37,924 bases of DNA from SZUA-229 sp041589455 (GTDB lineage Bacteria > Pseudomonadota > Gammaproteobacteria > SZUA-229). Below are positions 8,700-16,654 of this stretch, in pieces (the first letter of the stretch is position 1; the number at the start of each line of letters is the position of its first letter). The notes beneath the pieces are model-generated. The model was not told the DNA's origin. It was given only the letters and a program-made list of their open reading frames with translations, and searched no databases. Location: assembly GCA_041589455.1 (NCBI GenBank), contig JBFHVQ010000023.1, forward strand, positions 1-37,924. Reading direction: 5' to 3'. The translations under genes and the position numbers were made by a program.

Positions 8700-10853
8700 A
8701 TGAGCGCACCGCAACTGCAAGCTGTTCCTAATAATATTAACGAAGTTCCCTACCAGGAAGCCTCTCTGGACATCTGGGATACCAAATACAGACTCAAAAC
8801 AAAAACAGGCGAAGGCGTTGATAACTCAATCGATGATACATTCGAACGCGTCGCCAGAGCCCTGTCTGAGGTCGAAACAACTGACGAACTCAAGAAAAAA
8901 TGGCACGATGAGTTCCTCTGGGCATTACGTCATGGTGCAATTCCTGCTGGCCGTATCATTTCAAATGCCGGTGCTCAGGAGCACAAACCCGCGACCTCTA
9001 CGATCAACTGCACGGTATCTGGCACCATCATTGACTCAATGGATGGCATACTGGAAAAAGTGCATGAAGCAGGCCTGACACTCAAAGCGGGTTGCGGAAT
9101 CGGATACGAGTACTCTACCCTTCGTCCACGTGGCGGTTATGTGTCAGGTGCTGGCGCTTATACCTCTGGACCACTGTCGTTTATGGATATTTACGACAAG
9201 ATGTGTTTCACCGTGTCCTCCGCTGGAGGTCGCCGTGGTGCTCAGATGGCGACTTTCGATGTAGGGCACCCTGATGTTTTCGATTTTATTCGTGCAAAAC
9301 GAGAAGATGGACGCCTCCGTCAGTTTAATCTTTCACTCCTTATTACGACTGATTTTGTCGAAGCCGTTAAAGCCGATACGGAATGGCCTCTCGCCTTCCC
9401 GATCACCACACGCGAAGCCGCACAGGATAACCTTGATCTGAATGATGCAAGTAAAGTTATATGGCGTGAATGGCCAGTTAAAGGCGATTACATCACTAAT
9501 GATACTGGCCTCACTGCATGCCGTATTACACGTGTAGTACCCGCACGCCGTCTGTGGGACAGCATTATGGCATCGACCTATGACTATGCGGAACCCGGTT
9601 TCATTCTGATTGATAAAGTCAACGAAATGAATAATAACTGGTTCTGCGAAAACATCCGTGCAACTAACCCCTGTGGTGAGCAACCTTTACCGCCTTACGG
9701 TAGTTGCCTGCTTGGATCTGTCAATCTGACACGCTTTGTTAAAAACCCATTCACAACTAAAGCCTCTTTCGACTGGGAATCCTATGGCAAAGTCGTGAGT
9801 ATTTTTACACGCATGCTTGATAATGTTGTTGAAATTAATGGCCTGCCATTGCCACAACAACGTGACGAAATAATGAACAAACGCCGTCACGGCATGGGCT
9901 ATCTCGGCCTCGGCTCAACATTAACCATGCTCGGGATCAAATACGGGTCAGAAGAATCGCTTGAGTTTACCGAGCAAGTCACACGTGAAATGGCTATCAA
10001 GGGCTGGGAAACAGGGCTCGAATTAGCAAAAGAAAAAGGTGCCGCACCTATTCTTGAGCAGGATTTTGAAGTCACTCAGGCAATGTTATACAAGCGCCCA
10101 GAAATGCTTGATGATGGATACAAGCCAGGAGATAGCATCAAAGGCAAAGTATTGCATGCACGTTATAGCCGTTATATGCAGCGTATTGCTGAGGTTGAAC
10201 CAGAGCTGGTCGATCAGCTTACCGAACATGGTTGCCGCTTCACACACCATAGCTCTATAGCACCAACTGGGACAATCTCATTATCCCTCGCAAATAATGC
10301 AAGTAATGGCATTGAACCCAGTTTTGCGCATCACTACTCACGTAATGTGATTCGTGAAGGAAAGAAATCAAAAGAAAAAGTCGATGTATTCTCCTTCGAG
10401 CTACTGGCCTATCGCGCTATGATAAATCCTGCTGCGATGCCATTCAGTGATAAAGAAGAAGAGCAATTACCTGACTACTTCATTTCTTCAGAAGATATTG
10501 CACCACAACAGCATGTCGATATTCAGGCTGCAGCACAGAAGTGGATTGATTCATCCATCTCAAAAACGGCCAATGTACCAACAGATTATCCATTTGAAGA
10601 TTTCAAGCATATCTATGAATACGCGTATGATATGGGTCTCAAGGGCTGTACGACTTTCCGCTTCAACCCCGAGGTTTTCCAGGGCGTACTGGTTAAAGAG
10701 AAAGACCTGGAGAATACAACTTACCAGTTTACACTGGATGATGGTTCTGTGGTTGAGCTCAAAGGCAACCAGGAAATCGAATACGATGGTGAAATCCATA
10801 CAGCCGCTAACCTGTTCGACGCATTGAAAGAAGGTTATTACGGTAAGTTTTAA
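8700..10853 (+). CDS. nrdJ: Class II (adenosylcobalamin-dependent) ribonucleotide reductase, catalytic subunit NrdJa
   Basis: 717 residues; reduces ribonucleotides to deoxyribonucleotides using a radical generated from adenosylcobalamin, with or without oxygen. Visible active-site elements are Cys104 in STINCTV (redox Cys), the N-x-C-x-E motif NPCGE with thiyl Cys325, and the second redox Cys336 in YGSCLLGSVNL. Other family blocks are KAGCGIGYEYSTLRPRGG, SSAGGRRGAQMATFDVGHP and APTGTISLSLANNASNGIEP. The protein stops after a small C-terminal domain (GYYGKF) and lacks the terminal Cys motif of single-chain NrdJ. That part is encoded separately by the next gene, as in the split NrdJa/NrdJb of Pseudomonas. 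AAGGAAAA just before the ATG fixes the start. Regulation by NrdR is predicted from the upstream box. Confidence 0.94.
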   Translation: MSAPQLQAVPNNINEVPYQEASLDIWDTKYRLKTKTGEGVDNSIDDTFERVARALSEVETTDELKKKWHDEFLWALRHGAIPAGRIISNAGAQEHKPATSTINCTVSGTIIDSMDGILEKVHEAGLTLKAGCGIGYEYSTLRPRGGYVSGAGAYTSGPLSFMDIYDKMCFTVSSAGGRRGAQMATFDVGHPDVFDFIRAKREDGRLRQFNLSLLITTDFVEAVKADTEWPLAFPITTREAAQDNLDLNDASKVIWREWPVKGDYITNDTGLTACRITRVVPARRLWDSIMASTYDYAEPGFILIDKVNEMNNNWFCENIRATNPCGEQPLPPYGSCLLGSVNLTRFVKNPFTTKASFDWESYGKVVSIFTRMLDNVVEINGLPLPQQRDEIMNKRRHGMGYLGLGSTLTMLGIKYGSEESLEFTEQVTREMAIKGWETGLELAKEKGAAPILEQDFEVTQAMLYKRPEMLDDGYKPGDSIKGKVLHARYSRYMQRIAEVEPELVDQLTEHGCRFTHHSSIAPTGTISLSLANNASNGIEPSFAHHYSRNVIREGKKSKEKVDVFSFELLAYRAMINPAAMPFSDKEEEQLPDYFISSEDIAPQQHVDIQAAAQKWIDSSISKTANVPTDYPFEDFKHIYEYAYDMGLKGCTTFRFNPEVFQGVLVKEKDLENTTYQFTLDDGSVVELKGNQEIEYDGEIHTAANLFDALKEGYYGKF

Positions 10854-10914
10854 GCTGGAAGACTCATAAGGGATAAAAATAGAATGGATAGCAAAAAGTC
10901 TCCAGCAAGATTAT

Positions 10915-11002
10915 CGCGAGGACGCAGAGACGCAGACAAAAAAGTTTTTAATAATGCGAGTCGGCTAGTCACCGACACCCCACAAAACTTTGCGTCCTCG
11001 CG
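10915..11002. repeat. 88-bp palindromic element between nrdJa and nrdJb
   Basis: Perfect 12-bp terminal inverted repeats, CGCGAGGACGCA (10915-10926) and TGCGTCCTCGCG (10991-11002), bound the element. Inside are a second complementary pair AAAGTTTT (10941-10948) and AAAACTTT (10984-10991, sharing one base with the right arm) and an inner stem GTCGG (10960-10964)/CCGAC (10972-10976). The left side also holds a short tandem, GACGCAGAGACGCAGA. This looks like a small mobile palindrome (MITE or REP-like) that would fold into a long hairpin in the nrdJab transcript. No transposase or second copy is in the window. Confidence 0.65.
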
Positions 11003-11117
11003 CTTTTATTTAAACCTTGAAATTAGGATTGAACGACTGAGTAGAAACAACATCCACTAGAAATGCTTTCTATTATCAGTCTGAATTATTATGAATACTG
11101 CAAAACAGGACAAACCC

Positions 11118-11810
11118 ATGGCAACAAAAATCGACAAGAAAATCGTCGCATTCAAAGTCGTCAAAGAAGAAGAGGAAGCGGTTGTCGAAACCCCAGCTGC
11201 TCCTGAACCTGAAAAAATGCACGAGAATGTTGAGCGACCCGACATGTTACTGGGCTCAACATACAAGATAAAAACTCCATTATCTGAACATGCGCTATAT
11301 GTAACGATCAATGACGTTATTCTTAACGAAGGAACTGATCACGAAACTCGTCAACCCTACGAGATATTCATTAATTCCAAGAGCATGGATCAATTCCAGT
11401 GGGTCGTGGCATTAACCCGCGTTATCTCCGCGGTATTCCGCAAAGGTGGCGACGTATGCTTTCTGGTCGAAGAACTTAAGGCCGTATTCGATCCACAGGG
11501 AGGCTATTTTAAGAAAGGCGGTAAATTCATGCCCTCTCTCGTTGCAGAAATTGGTGACGCCATTGAGTCACATATGAAAATGATTGGCCTGATCAAAGAC
11601 GATGGACCAGATGAGCATCAACGCAAACTGATGCTACAGAAACGCACAGAGTATGAGCAGAAACACACACAGGAATGTGATGATGACACTGGTACCAGTA
11701 ACAGTTTCCCAGCAGGTGCACAATTATGTAAAAAGTGCCATACAAAAGCATCTATCCTGATGGATGGCTGCATGACCTGTTTAAACTGTGGCGACTCCAA
11801 ATGCGGATAA
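11118..11810 (+). CDS. nrdJb: Class II ribonucleotide reductase, C-terminal subunit NrdJb
   Basis: 230 residues from the ATG at 11118, which has AGGA eight bases upstream; an in-frame ATG at 11091 lacks a ribosome binding site. The body (YKIKTPLSEHALYVTIND, YEIFINSKSMDQFQWVVAL, VFRKGGDVCFLVEELKAVFDP and GGYFKKGGKFMPS) matches the domain that forms the C-terminus of long NrdJ proteins. The tail is Cys-rich: CKKCHTKASILMDGCMTCLNCGDSKCG is longer than one motif but shows CxxC, CxxCxxC and a terminal Cys. This tail would shuttle reducing equivalents from thioredoxin to the NrdJa active site and may bind zinc. It lies 264 bases after nrdJa, separated by the palindromic element. Confidence 0.9.
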   Translation: MATKIDKKIVAFKVVKEEEEAVVETPAAPEPEKMHENVERPDMLLGSTYKIKTPLSEHALYVTINDVILNEGTDHETRQPYEIFINSKSMDQFQWVVALTRVISAVFRKGGDVCFLVEELKAVFDPQGGYFKKGGKFMPSLVAEIGDAIESHMKMIGLIKDDGPDEHQRKLMLQKRTEYEQKHTQECDDDTGTSNSFPAGAQLCKKCHTKASILMDGCMTCLNCGDSKCG

Positions 11811-11909
11811 GTGCTAATAACTCAAGCACAGCACAGGCTTACATGATCTAAATTCAAATAAATAGCCAGCAACGTACTGGCTAGTACTATCCTGGTGAGA
11901 GAGGAAATC

Positions 11910-11945
11910 GGCATTCTGTTAATTACAGAATGCCATTATTTTTAC
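11910..11945 (+). terminator. Rho-independent terminator after nrdJb
   Basis: A perfect 10-bp stem, GGCATTCTGT (11910-11919) and ACAGAATGCC (11925-11934), with a 5-base loop, followed by ATTATTTTT. It lies about 100 bases after nrdJb and just before the small CWC gene. Confidence 0.7.
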
Positions 11946-11954
11946 TGGACTCAC

Positions 11955-12188
11955 ATGATCAAACATGAAGTTAAATACTGTCCACGCTGCCAGTCAGAAT
12001 TTGAATGCAAGAGCAATTCAATAACGCGGTGTCAGTGCCAGGACATAATGATAAGCAACAAAACGGCTGAATTTCTTCAGTTAACCTATCATGACTGCCT
12101 GTGCAGTTCATGTCTACAACGAATTGAATCAGAACATACCGCGCCTGAACAGTTACGTAAACTAAAAAGCCTTGTAGCCCCACGATAA
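11955..12188 (+). CDS. Small cysteine-rich CWC-family protein
   Basis: 77 residues beginning at an ATG that gives MIKHEVKYCPRC, the usual start of this family. Eight Cys are present: CPRCQSEFEC, then CQC, CLC and SSC, with an intervening helix TAEFLQLTYHDCLC. This matches the Cys_rich_CWC domain (CPxCGxxFxC followed by C-x-C), a probable metal-binding fold of unknown function common in proteobacteria. An upstream in-frame start would run into the terminator hairpin, so it is rejected. It stands alone between nrdJb and the exonuclease-like gene. Confidence 0.75.
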   Translation: MIKHEVKYCPRCQSEFECKSNSITRCQCQDIMISNKTAEFLQLTYHDCLCSSCLQRIESEHTAPEQLRKLKSLVAPR

Positions 12189-12259
12189 GCCACGCAACTG
12201 GAGCTTATTTCTTCTTTGATGTGCTATAAACAGCATATCGAAGAATTAACGGATGTCCA

Positions 12260-12754
12260 ATGCGAGATCAGAACAGACCCAATATTATCGATATCGAAGC
12301 CTCTGGCTTCGGCGCAATGAGTTACCCTATCGAGGTTGGTATTATTCTAAATAACAATCACAAATACTGCAGCTTAATAAAACCTCATCATGACTGGACA
12401 CACTGGGATGCAGGAGCTCAGAAGATTCATGGAATCGAACGTGAATCACTACAGCAACATGGTCGGCCTGTAACAGAAGTTGCATCAACCCTTAATCATA
12501 TACTCGGTGGTCTTACTGTATACAGTGATGGCTGGGTCGTTGATAAGCCATGGTTAATCCGGCTATATCATGCGGCCAGAATGGATATGACGTTTACGAT
12601 CAGTCCAATAGAGTTGATCCTCAACGAGGCACAAATGAGCCGCTGGAATGATTCAAGAAACAGGATTATTCGCAATTGTGAGTTCGCTCGTCACCGTGCC
12701 AGTACAGACGCATGGATTATTCAGGAGACCTATTACCAGACATATCAAGCTTAA
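12260..12754 (+). CDS. DEDD-family 3'-5' exonuclease-like protein
   Basis: 164 residues with the layout of a stand-alone DnaQ-like exonuclease. Exo I is IIDIEASGFG (Asp11 and Glu13). The middle region has KIHGIERESLQQHG, a pattern common after the first beta sheet in DnaQ-like proteins. Exo II is probably SDGWVVDKPWL with Asp95, and Exo III is HRASTDAW with His145 and Asp150, the DEDDh type. The domain ends directly after Exo III. Such small proteins degrade single-stranded DNA or RNA ends; the substrate here is unknown. There is no close partner gene, as the flanking genes are 71 and 101 bases away. Confidence 0.75.
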   Translation: MRDQNRPNIIDIEASGFGAMSYPIEVGIILNNNHKYCSLIKPHHDWTHWDAGAQKIHGIERESLQQHGRPVTEVASTLNHILGGLTVYSDGWVVDKPWLIRLYHAARMDMTFTISPIELILNEAQMSRWNDSRNRIIRNCEFARHRASTDAWIIQETYYQTYQA

Positions 12755-12855
12755 TTCTGGCATGACACATACTTGTACAGTCATATGTTGAACTGTTAAC
12801 ATGGGGAAACTGCGTATCATGATTGATCATAAAAGCAGCACAAGGATGACTTCTA

Positions 12856-14976
12856 ATGCCAGATACACCTTTACCAGAATTTGTTAACTATTCGCCATCC
12901 TCAACTGATTATGCCGGTGCAGATCCGGTCGTATCTGCAGAACTACGACACCTTGAAAAAACCCGACAGACACAGTCCGACAAACTCAGTGGACTTGCAT
13001 TATCTGGCGGTGGCATACGATCAGCCAGCTTTTGCCTGGGCGTTATTCAGGCCATAGCAAGCCATGACAAGCTCGATCAATTCGATTACCTGTCCACTGT
13101 TTCCGGTGGCGGATATCTTGGGGGAGCACTCAACTGGTCATGGCTATATCAGTGGAACAAAAACAACACCTGCAATATCAAATTCGACCAGTCACGCGAT
13201 AAGTTCCCTTTTGGAGATGGCTTAAGACATTCAAATCCTGATACAGATATGGATCGACATCAGGCCGCGATGTTGCGCCATTTACGACAGAACGGCAAGT
13301 ACCTGACACCAGGCAATGGTATTGATGCACTATCTTTCCTTTCTGTTATATTACGAAGTATAACACTGGGATTTATTACCCTGCTGGTCCTCAGTAGTTT
13401 CCTGTTCCATGCCCTGCATGCCATACCAGGAGTGCTACAACCACTTTACCTGAACACCCCAACATTATTTTTCTTCGGCTTAGCATTACTCATCTTCTAT
13501 TTTTCAGATCTTATCGCCTATGCATTCACTGCAATTTTTTATAAGAACTCGGAGAAAAAGGCATATCAATGGCGACACACATGGGAAAAGTGGATTTCTG
13601 GCTTACTTAAAATTGCACTGATTATTTTACTCATCGGGCTAGTTGAAATTATCCGTGAACAGCTGGAAAGCTATTATCACAGTATTGGCGGATTAGGCGC
13701 AGTACTGGGCGCTTATGTAGCATGGAAATCGCAAACTTCTGGGAATTCAGCATTTCTATCAAAAATCCCCAGGCAATATGTTGTATATATGGGCCTTTTA
13801 GTGTTTGCAACTGGACTTCTCATCATTGCAGACCAGCTTGCTGTATTAGTTAAGGATATTGAAAACAGCCTTATCATCCATACGCTATTAAGCATTGGCA
13901 TACTCGTTTCAGCATACATAATTCCTGTCAATCGAGTATCTATTCATCGTTATTACAGAGACCGGCTGATGGAAACATTTATGCCAGATATCTGTGACAT
14001 CCTGGACCCTGATGGTACAGACAATCATCGGGCCGAATCAGCTAACATAACCAAATTACACGAGTGCCTGGCGCAAACAGGTAATCGTATGCCTTTCCAT
14101 ATTATTAACACTAATATTATTTTAGTTGAATCCAGTATTCAAAAATTCAGAGGTCGATGCGGCGACAACTTTATTCTTACTCCACTCTATTCTGGAAGTA
14201 ACGCTACTGGCTGGCGAACGACTCGTACATTTGCTGATGGAAAAATAACCCTACCAACTGCAATAGCCATTTCAGGGGCAGCAGCAAACTCCGATGCAGG
14301 TGTTGCCGGACAAGGCATGACTGTTAACCCTTTCATCTCATCAATAATGTCAATATTTAACCTCAGACTAGGGTACTGGGCAGTTAACCCAAACCCTGAC
14401 TATCAAATCGATCAGTCGAAGATGCCTAACTATTTACGCCCCGGATTCCGTGGATCAGTATCAAGAAACAAACTCAATGAGGAAGCCGATTTTATTCAGC
14501 TGTCTGATGGCGGACATTTCGAAAATCTAGGGCTTTATGAATTAATCAGGCGAAAGTGCAAGACGATTGTTTGTTGTGATGCGGAAGAAGATAGCCAGTT
14601 TATGTATGAGAGTCTGTCAAATCTGATTGAAAAATCCAGGGTCGATTTTGGCGCAACCATTAATATTACTAGCAAACAGCTCGAAGAAATGAAATCATCA
14701 ATGGATAGTAATAACACGATCCATTTTGCACAGCGCGGTTATTGTATCGCTTATATCAATTATGCGGATGGAAGCACCGGTAAACTCATCTATATCAAAA
14801 GTACCTTAACCGATGAACTAGATGCAGACATTATGGGATATAAACTTAAACATCCAGCATTTCCCCATGAATCTACGATTGACCAGTTTTTTGATGAAAA
14901 GCAGTTTGAAGCGTATCGCTCATTAGGTGCTCATATAGCAGAAACTATGTTGTCAGACAGGCAATCTGGCTTTTAA
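12856..14976 (+). CDS. Membrane-embedded patatin-like phospholipase
   Basis: 706 residues. The N-terminal part carries the patatin oxyanion loop LALSGGGIRSASFCLGV (about residues 49-65) and a nucleophile elbow STVSGGGYLGG with the Ser in T-V-S-G-G, so the usual first Gly of GxSxG is replaced by Thr. The catalytic Asp is in LSDGGHFENLGLYELIRR, far toward the C-terminus. Between the two halves are about five or six hydrophobic segments (roughly residues 160-365), including FITLLVLSSFLFHALHAI, LFFFGLALLIFYFSDLIAY, IALIILLIGLVEII and GLLVFATGLLIIADQLAVL. The protein is therefore probably an inner-membrane lipid hydrolase with the catalytic lobes on one face. AAGGA precedes the start. It converges on the PhnD-like gene with 6 bases between them. 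Confidence 0.85.
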   Translation: MPDTPLPEFVNYSPSSTDYAGADPVVSAELRHLEKTRQTQSDKLSGLALSGGGIRSASFCLGVIQAIASHDKLDQFDYLSTVSGGGYLGGALNWSWLYQWNKNNTCNIKFDQSRDKFPFGDGLRHSNPDTDMDRHQAAMLRHLRQNGKYLTPGNGIDALSFLSVILRSITLGFITLLVLSSFLFHALHAIPGVLQPLYLNTPTLFFFGLALLIFYFSDLIAYAFTAIFYKNSEKKAYQWRHTWEKWISGLLKIALIILLIGLVEIIREQLESYYHSIGGLGAVLGAYVAWKSQTSGNSAFLSKIPRQYVVYMGLLVFATGLLIIADQLAVLVKDIENSLIIHTLLSIGILVSAYIIPVNRVSIHRYYRDRLMETFMPDICDILDPDGTDNHRAESANITKLHECLAQTGNRMPFHIINTNIILVESSIQKFRGRCGDNFILTPLYSGSNATGWRTTRTFADGKITLPTAIAISGAAANSDAGVAGQGMTVNPFISSIMSIFNLRLGYWAVNPNPDYQIDQSKMPNYLRPGFRGSVSRNKLNEEADFIQLSDGGHFENLGLYELIRRKCKTIVCCDAEEDSQFMYESLSNLIEKSRVDFGATINITSKQLEEMKSSMDSNNTIHFAQRGYCIAYINYADGSTGKLIYIKSTLTDELDADIMGYKLKHPAFPHESTIDQFFDEKQFEAYRSLGAHIAETMLSDRQSGF

Positions 14977-14982
14977 CTCAGT

Positions 14983-15816
14983 TCACCAGCCGAGTACAAC
15001 GCCTTCGAGAAAGCTGGAGTAGCCATCATATTCATTCGCCTCTGCTCGTACAAATGAAATAACATCCTTTCCACCAAAGCGTTTAACGACTGGAGACAGC
15101 ACCTTCTTACCTTCTTCAGAAAGTAGTGCCTCTATCAATCTGGATTGTTCTTCAATACTCAATCGGTCAGACACGGTTATAACCTGGTTAGGGAGTTGCT
15201 CACTGGTATAAATAATTTTTACCTTATCCTTCATCTCCTGAGGCATTTTATTATCATAATAATCGGCACGCACAACAGTGCCTGAACAACCTCCTGCTAT
15301 CAGCCGCTGAACCAGTTTTTTCATACCACCTTTGACACTTACAAGGAACGGTTCACGTACCGGGTCATTAAGTCGCTGCAATAGAGTCACAGCTGTCAGG
15401 TTGGGAGGTGCTATTACACATACTTTTTTGTATATCAGGTCCTCAGGAAGATTTACTTTTTTATCCTGTTTACGTGCAAGAAAGTAGAACTGCAAATACC
15501 CAGGCAGCTTAATTAATGGCTTGTGTTTGATGTTTTTAATACGCCATGAAGCAAGATGAGGTCCGTCGAATACAAAGTCATATTTATGTTTCTTAATATC
15601 ACTCTGGTATCTAAGCCAGTATCCTGCATTCGTGTATGTGACGGATTTGCCGAGCACCTTGCTGATATAGTCTGCTACCGGACCATAAAGTGCCTGACCC
15701 TTCTGGGTTGTTTCACGCGGTGCTGCTGTAAATATAAGATCACTAGCCATGCTCGACTGATAACACGTCAACAACACCAGCATTAGTAACGACCTAATAC
15801 CCGACTTTAAGAACAT
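14983..15816 (-). CDS. PhnD-like periplasmic substrate-binding protein
   Basis: 277 residues with a signal peptide (about 1-24, cleavage after SMA). The fold signature of the phosphate/phosphite/phosphonate binding proteins is visible: LIFTAAPRETTQKGQALYGPVADYIS at the start, YDFVFDGPHLASWR in the first lobe, VCVIAPPNLTAVTLLQRL at the crossover and GGCSGTVVRADYYDNKM in the second lobe. The usual ABC ATPase and permease partners (PhnC, PhnE) are absent nearby, so it may work with a remote transporter or as a sensing protein. The ligand is unknown. Confidence 0.8.
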   Translation of the reverse strand: MFLKSGIRSLLMLVLLTCYQSSMASDLIFTAAPRETTQKGQALYGPVADYISKVLGKSVTYTNAGYWLRYQSDIKKHKYDFVFDGPHLASWRIKNIKHKPLIKLPGYLQFYFLARKQDKKVNLPEDLIYKKVCVIAPPNLTAVTLLQRLNDPVREPFLVSVKGGMKKLVQRLIAGGCSGTVVRADYYDNKMPQEMKDKVKIIYTSEQLPNQVITVSDRLSIEEQSRLIEALLSEEGKKVLSPVVKRFGGKDVISFVRAEANEYDGYSSFLEGVVLGW

Positions 15817-15991
15817 ACCATAACTACCTGTATTTATTAGATTTATTGAACGCTTTGTATGTGGCCAGATAATTGCTCACTACAAATATTGCAAGCAGGC
15901 TCGTTAAACAGTTTAGTTCAGGTACAGTATAAATTCAGAGAGATACGGAAGGATGAATCTTTTAAAGCTCATTTGTGATTGGCATGACAGG

Positions 15992-16177
15992 CTAGTCCTG
16001 GTCTGTCCTGTCATCACCTGATTTGGTTTGATGAGACTCAGATTGACCGATCTTCTGGTCAGCTGGCTTATCCTGATCACGCGTGGTCAGCCTTCTACTA
16101 TCAAAGAAGCGCATCATAGATGCACTGCCGACAACAAACAGGATTGCAAGTACAAACAGTATGATAAATAACTTCAT
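15992..16177 (-). CDS. Small single-pass membrane protein
   Basis: 61 residues: a strongly hydrophobic N-terminal segment (KLFIILFVLAILFVVGSASMM, about residues 2-22), then a charged, Gln/Asp/Lys-rich tail. AGG lies just before the ATG in GTAGGGCAATG. The 61-codon length, membrane segment and tail look like a real small protein, but no family is recognised. It follows the next upstream minus-strand gene (16196-16456) by 18 bases, so the two could form a small operon. Compared with the plus-strand reading frame over the same bases, this frame is the more protein-like. Confidence 0.5.
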   Translation of the reverse strand: MKLFIILFVLAILFVVGSASMMRFFDSRRLTTRDQDKPADQKIGQSESHQTKSGDDRTDQD

Positions 16178-16195
16178 TGCCCTACGCCTGCTGAT

Positions 16196-16456
16196 TCAGA
16201 CAGCAGCGAAGCGTAGAGCAAGATGGTGCTCACAGGCTTCATTAAATGCATCGAGTGACTTGCAAGGCGGAAAATAGTCATCCTGCAGTGTTTTCGTGCA
16301 TTCTACGATATTAGTGATAGCCCAGCCCTGTGTTGATAATTCTTCACTCAGGGTAAGCAAGGCATCCTGTTGATTACTGACATTCACCCATGCCGATAAT
16401 TGTGAACAATCATCCAGATGCTGGGTCGACTGTATTTCAAGAACAAGAAACATCAT
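16196..16456 (-). CDS. Hypothetical 86-residue protein
   Basis: The sequence starts MMFLVLEIQSTQHLDDC and has balanced composition with acidic surface residues and no signal or membrane segment beyond a short hydrophobic start. Cys occurs at four positions (DDCSQL, VECTK, PPCKS and EACEH). The segment ALLTLSEELSTQGWAITNIVEC resembles the alpha/beta pattern of small ferredoxin-like domains, but I do not recognise a family. It is upstream of the small membrane protein on the same strand and divergent from the cation ATPase. Confidence 0.5.
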   Translation of the reverse strand: MMFLVLEIQSTQHLDDCSQLSAWVNVSNQQDALLTLSEELSTQGWAITNIVECTKTLQDDYFPPCKSLDAFNEACEHHLALRFAAV

Positions 16457-16654
16457 ACGCTTGACCTATTTTCAGAAACAGAACCTGCCAACATGAGTAA
16501 ACAAAGAAAGCAAAGCTCTGAGTCATAATACTGATTTGTTTATAATAGCAGTCTGAACGAATATTCTAGCAGAGAGTGACTGCTGCTTAATAGCATTATA
16601 TTCCAAATTTAGAGGGTATAATTAAGCTAACTCACTGCAGCTAAAATCACATAT

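Noticed and set aside
16083..16277. Plus-strand 64-codon frame overlapping the small minus-strand genes
   Set aside because: Its composition is Ser/Arg/Ile-rich without a domain or membrane pattern, whereas the minus-strand frames give a typical small membrane protein and a balanced soluble protein.
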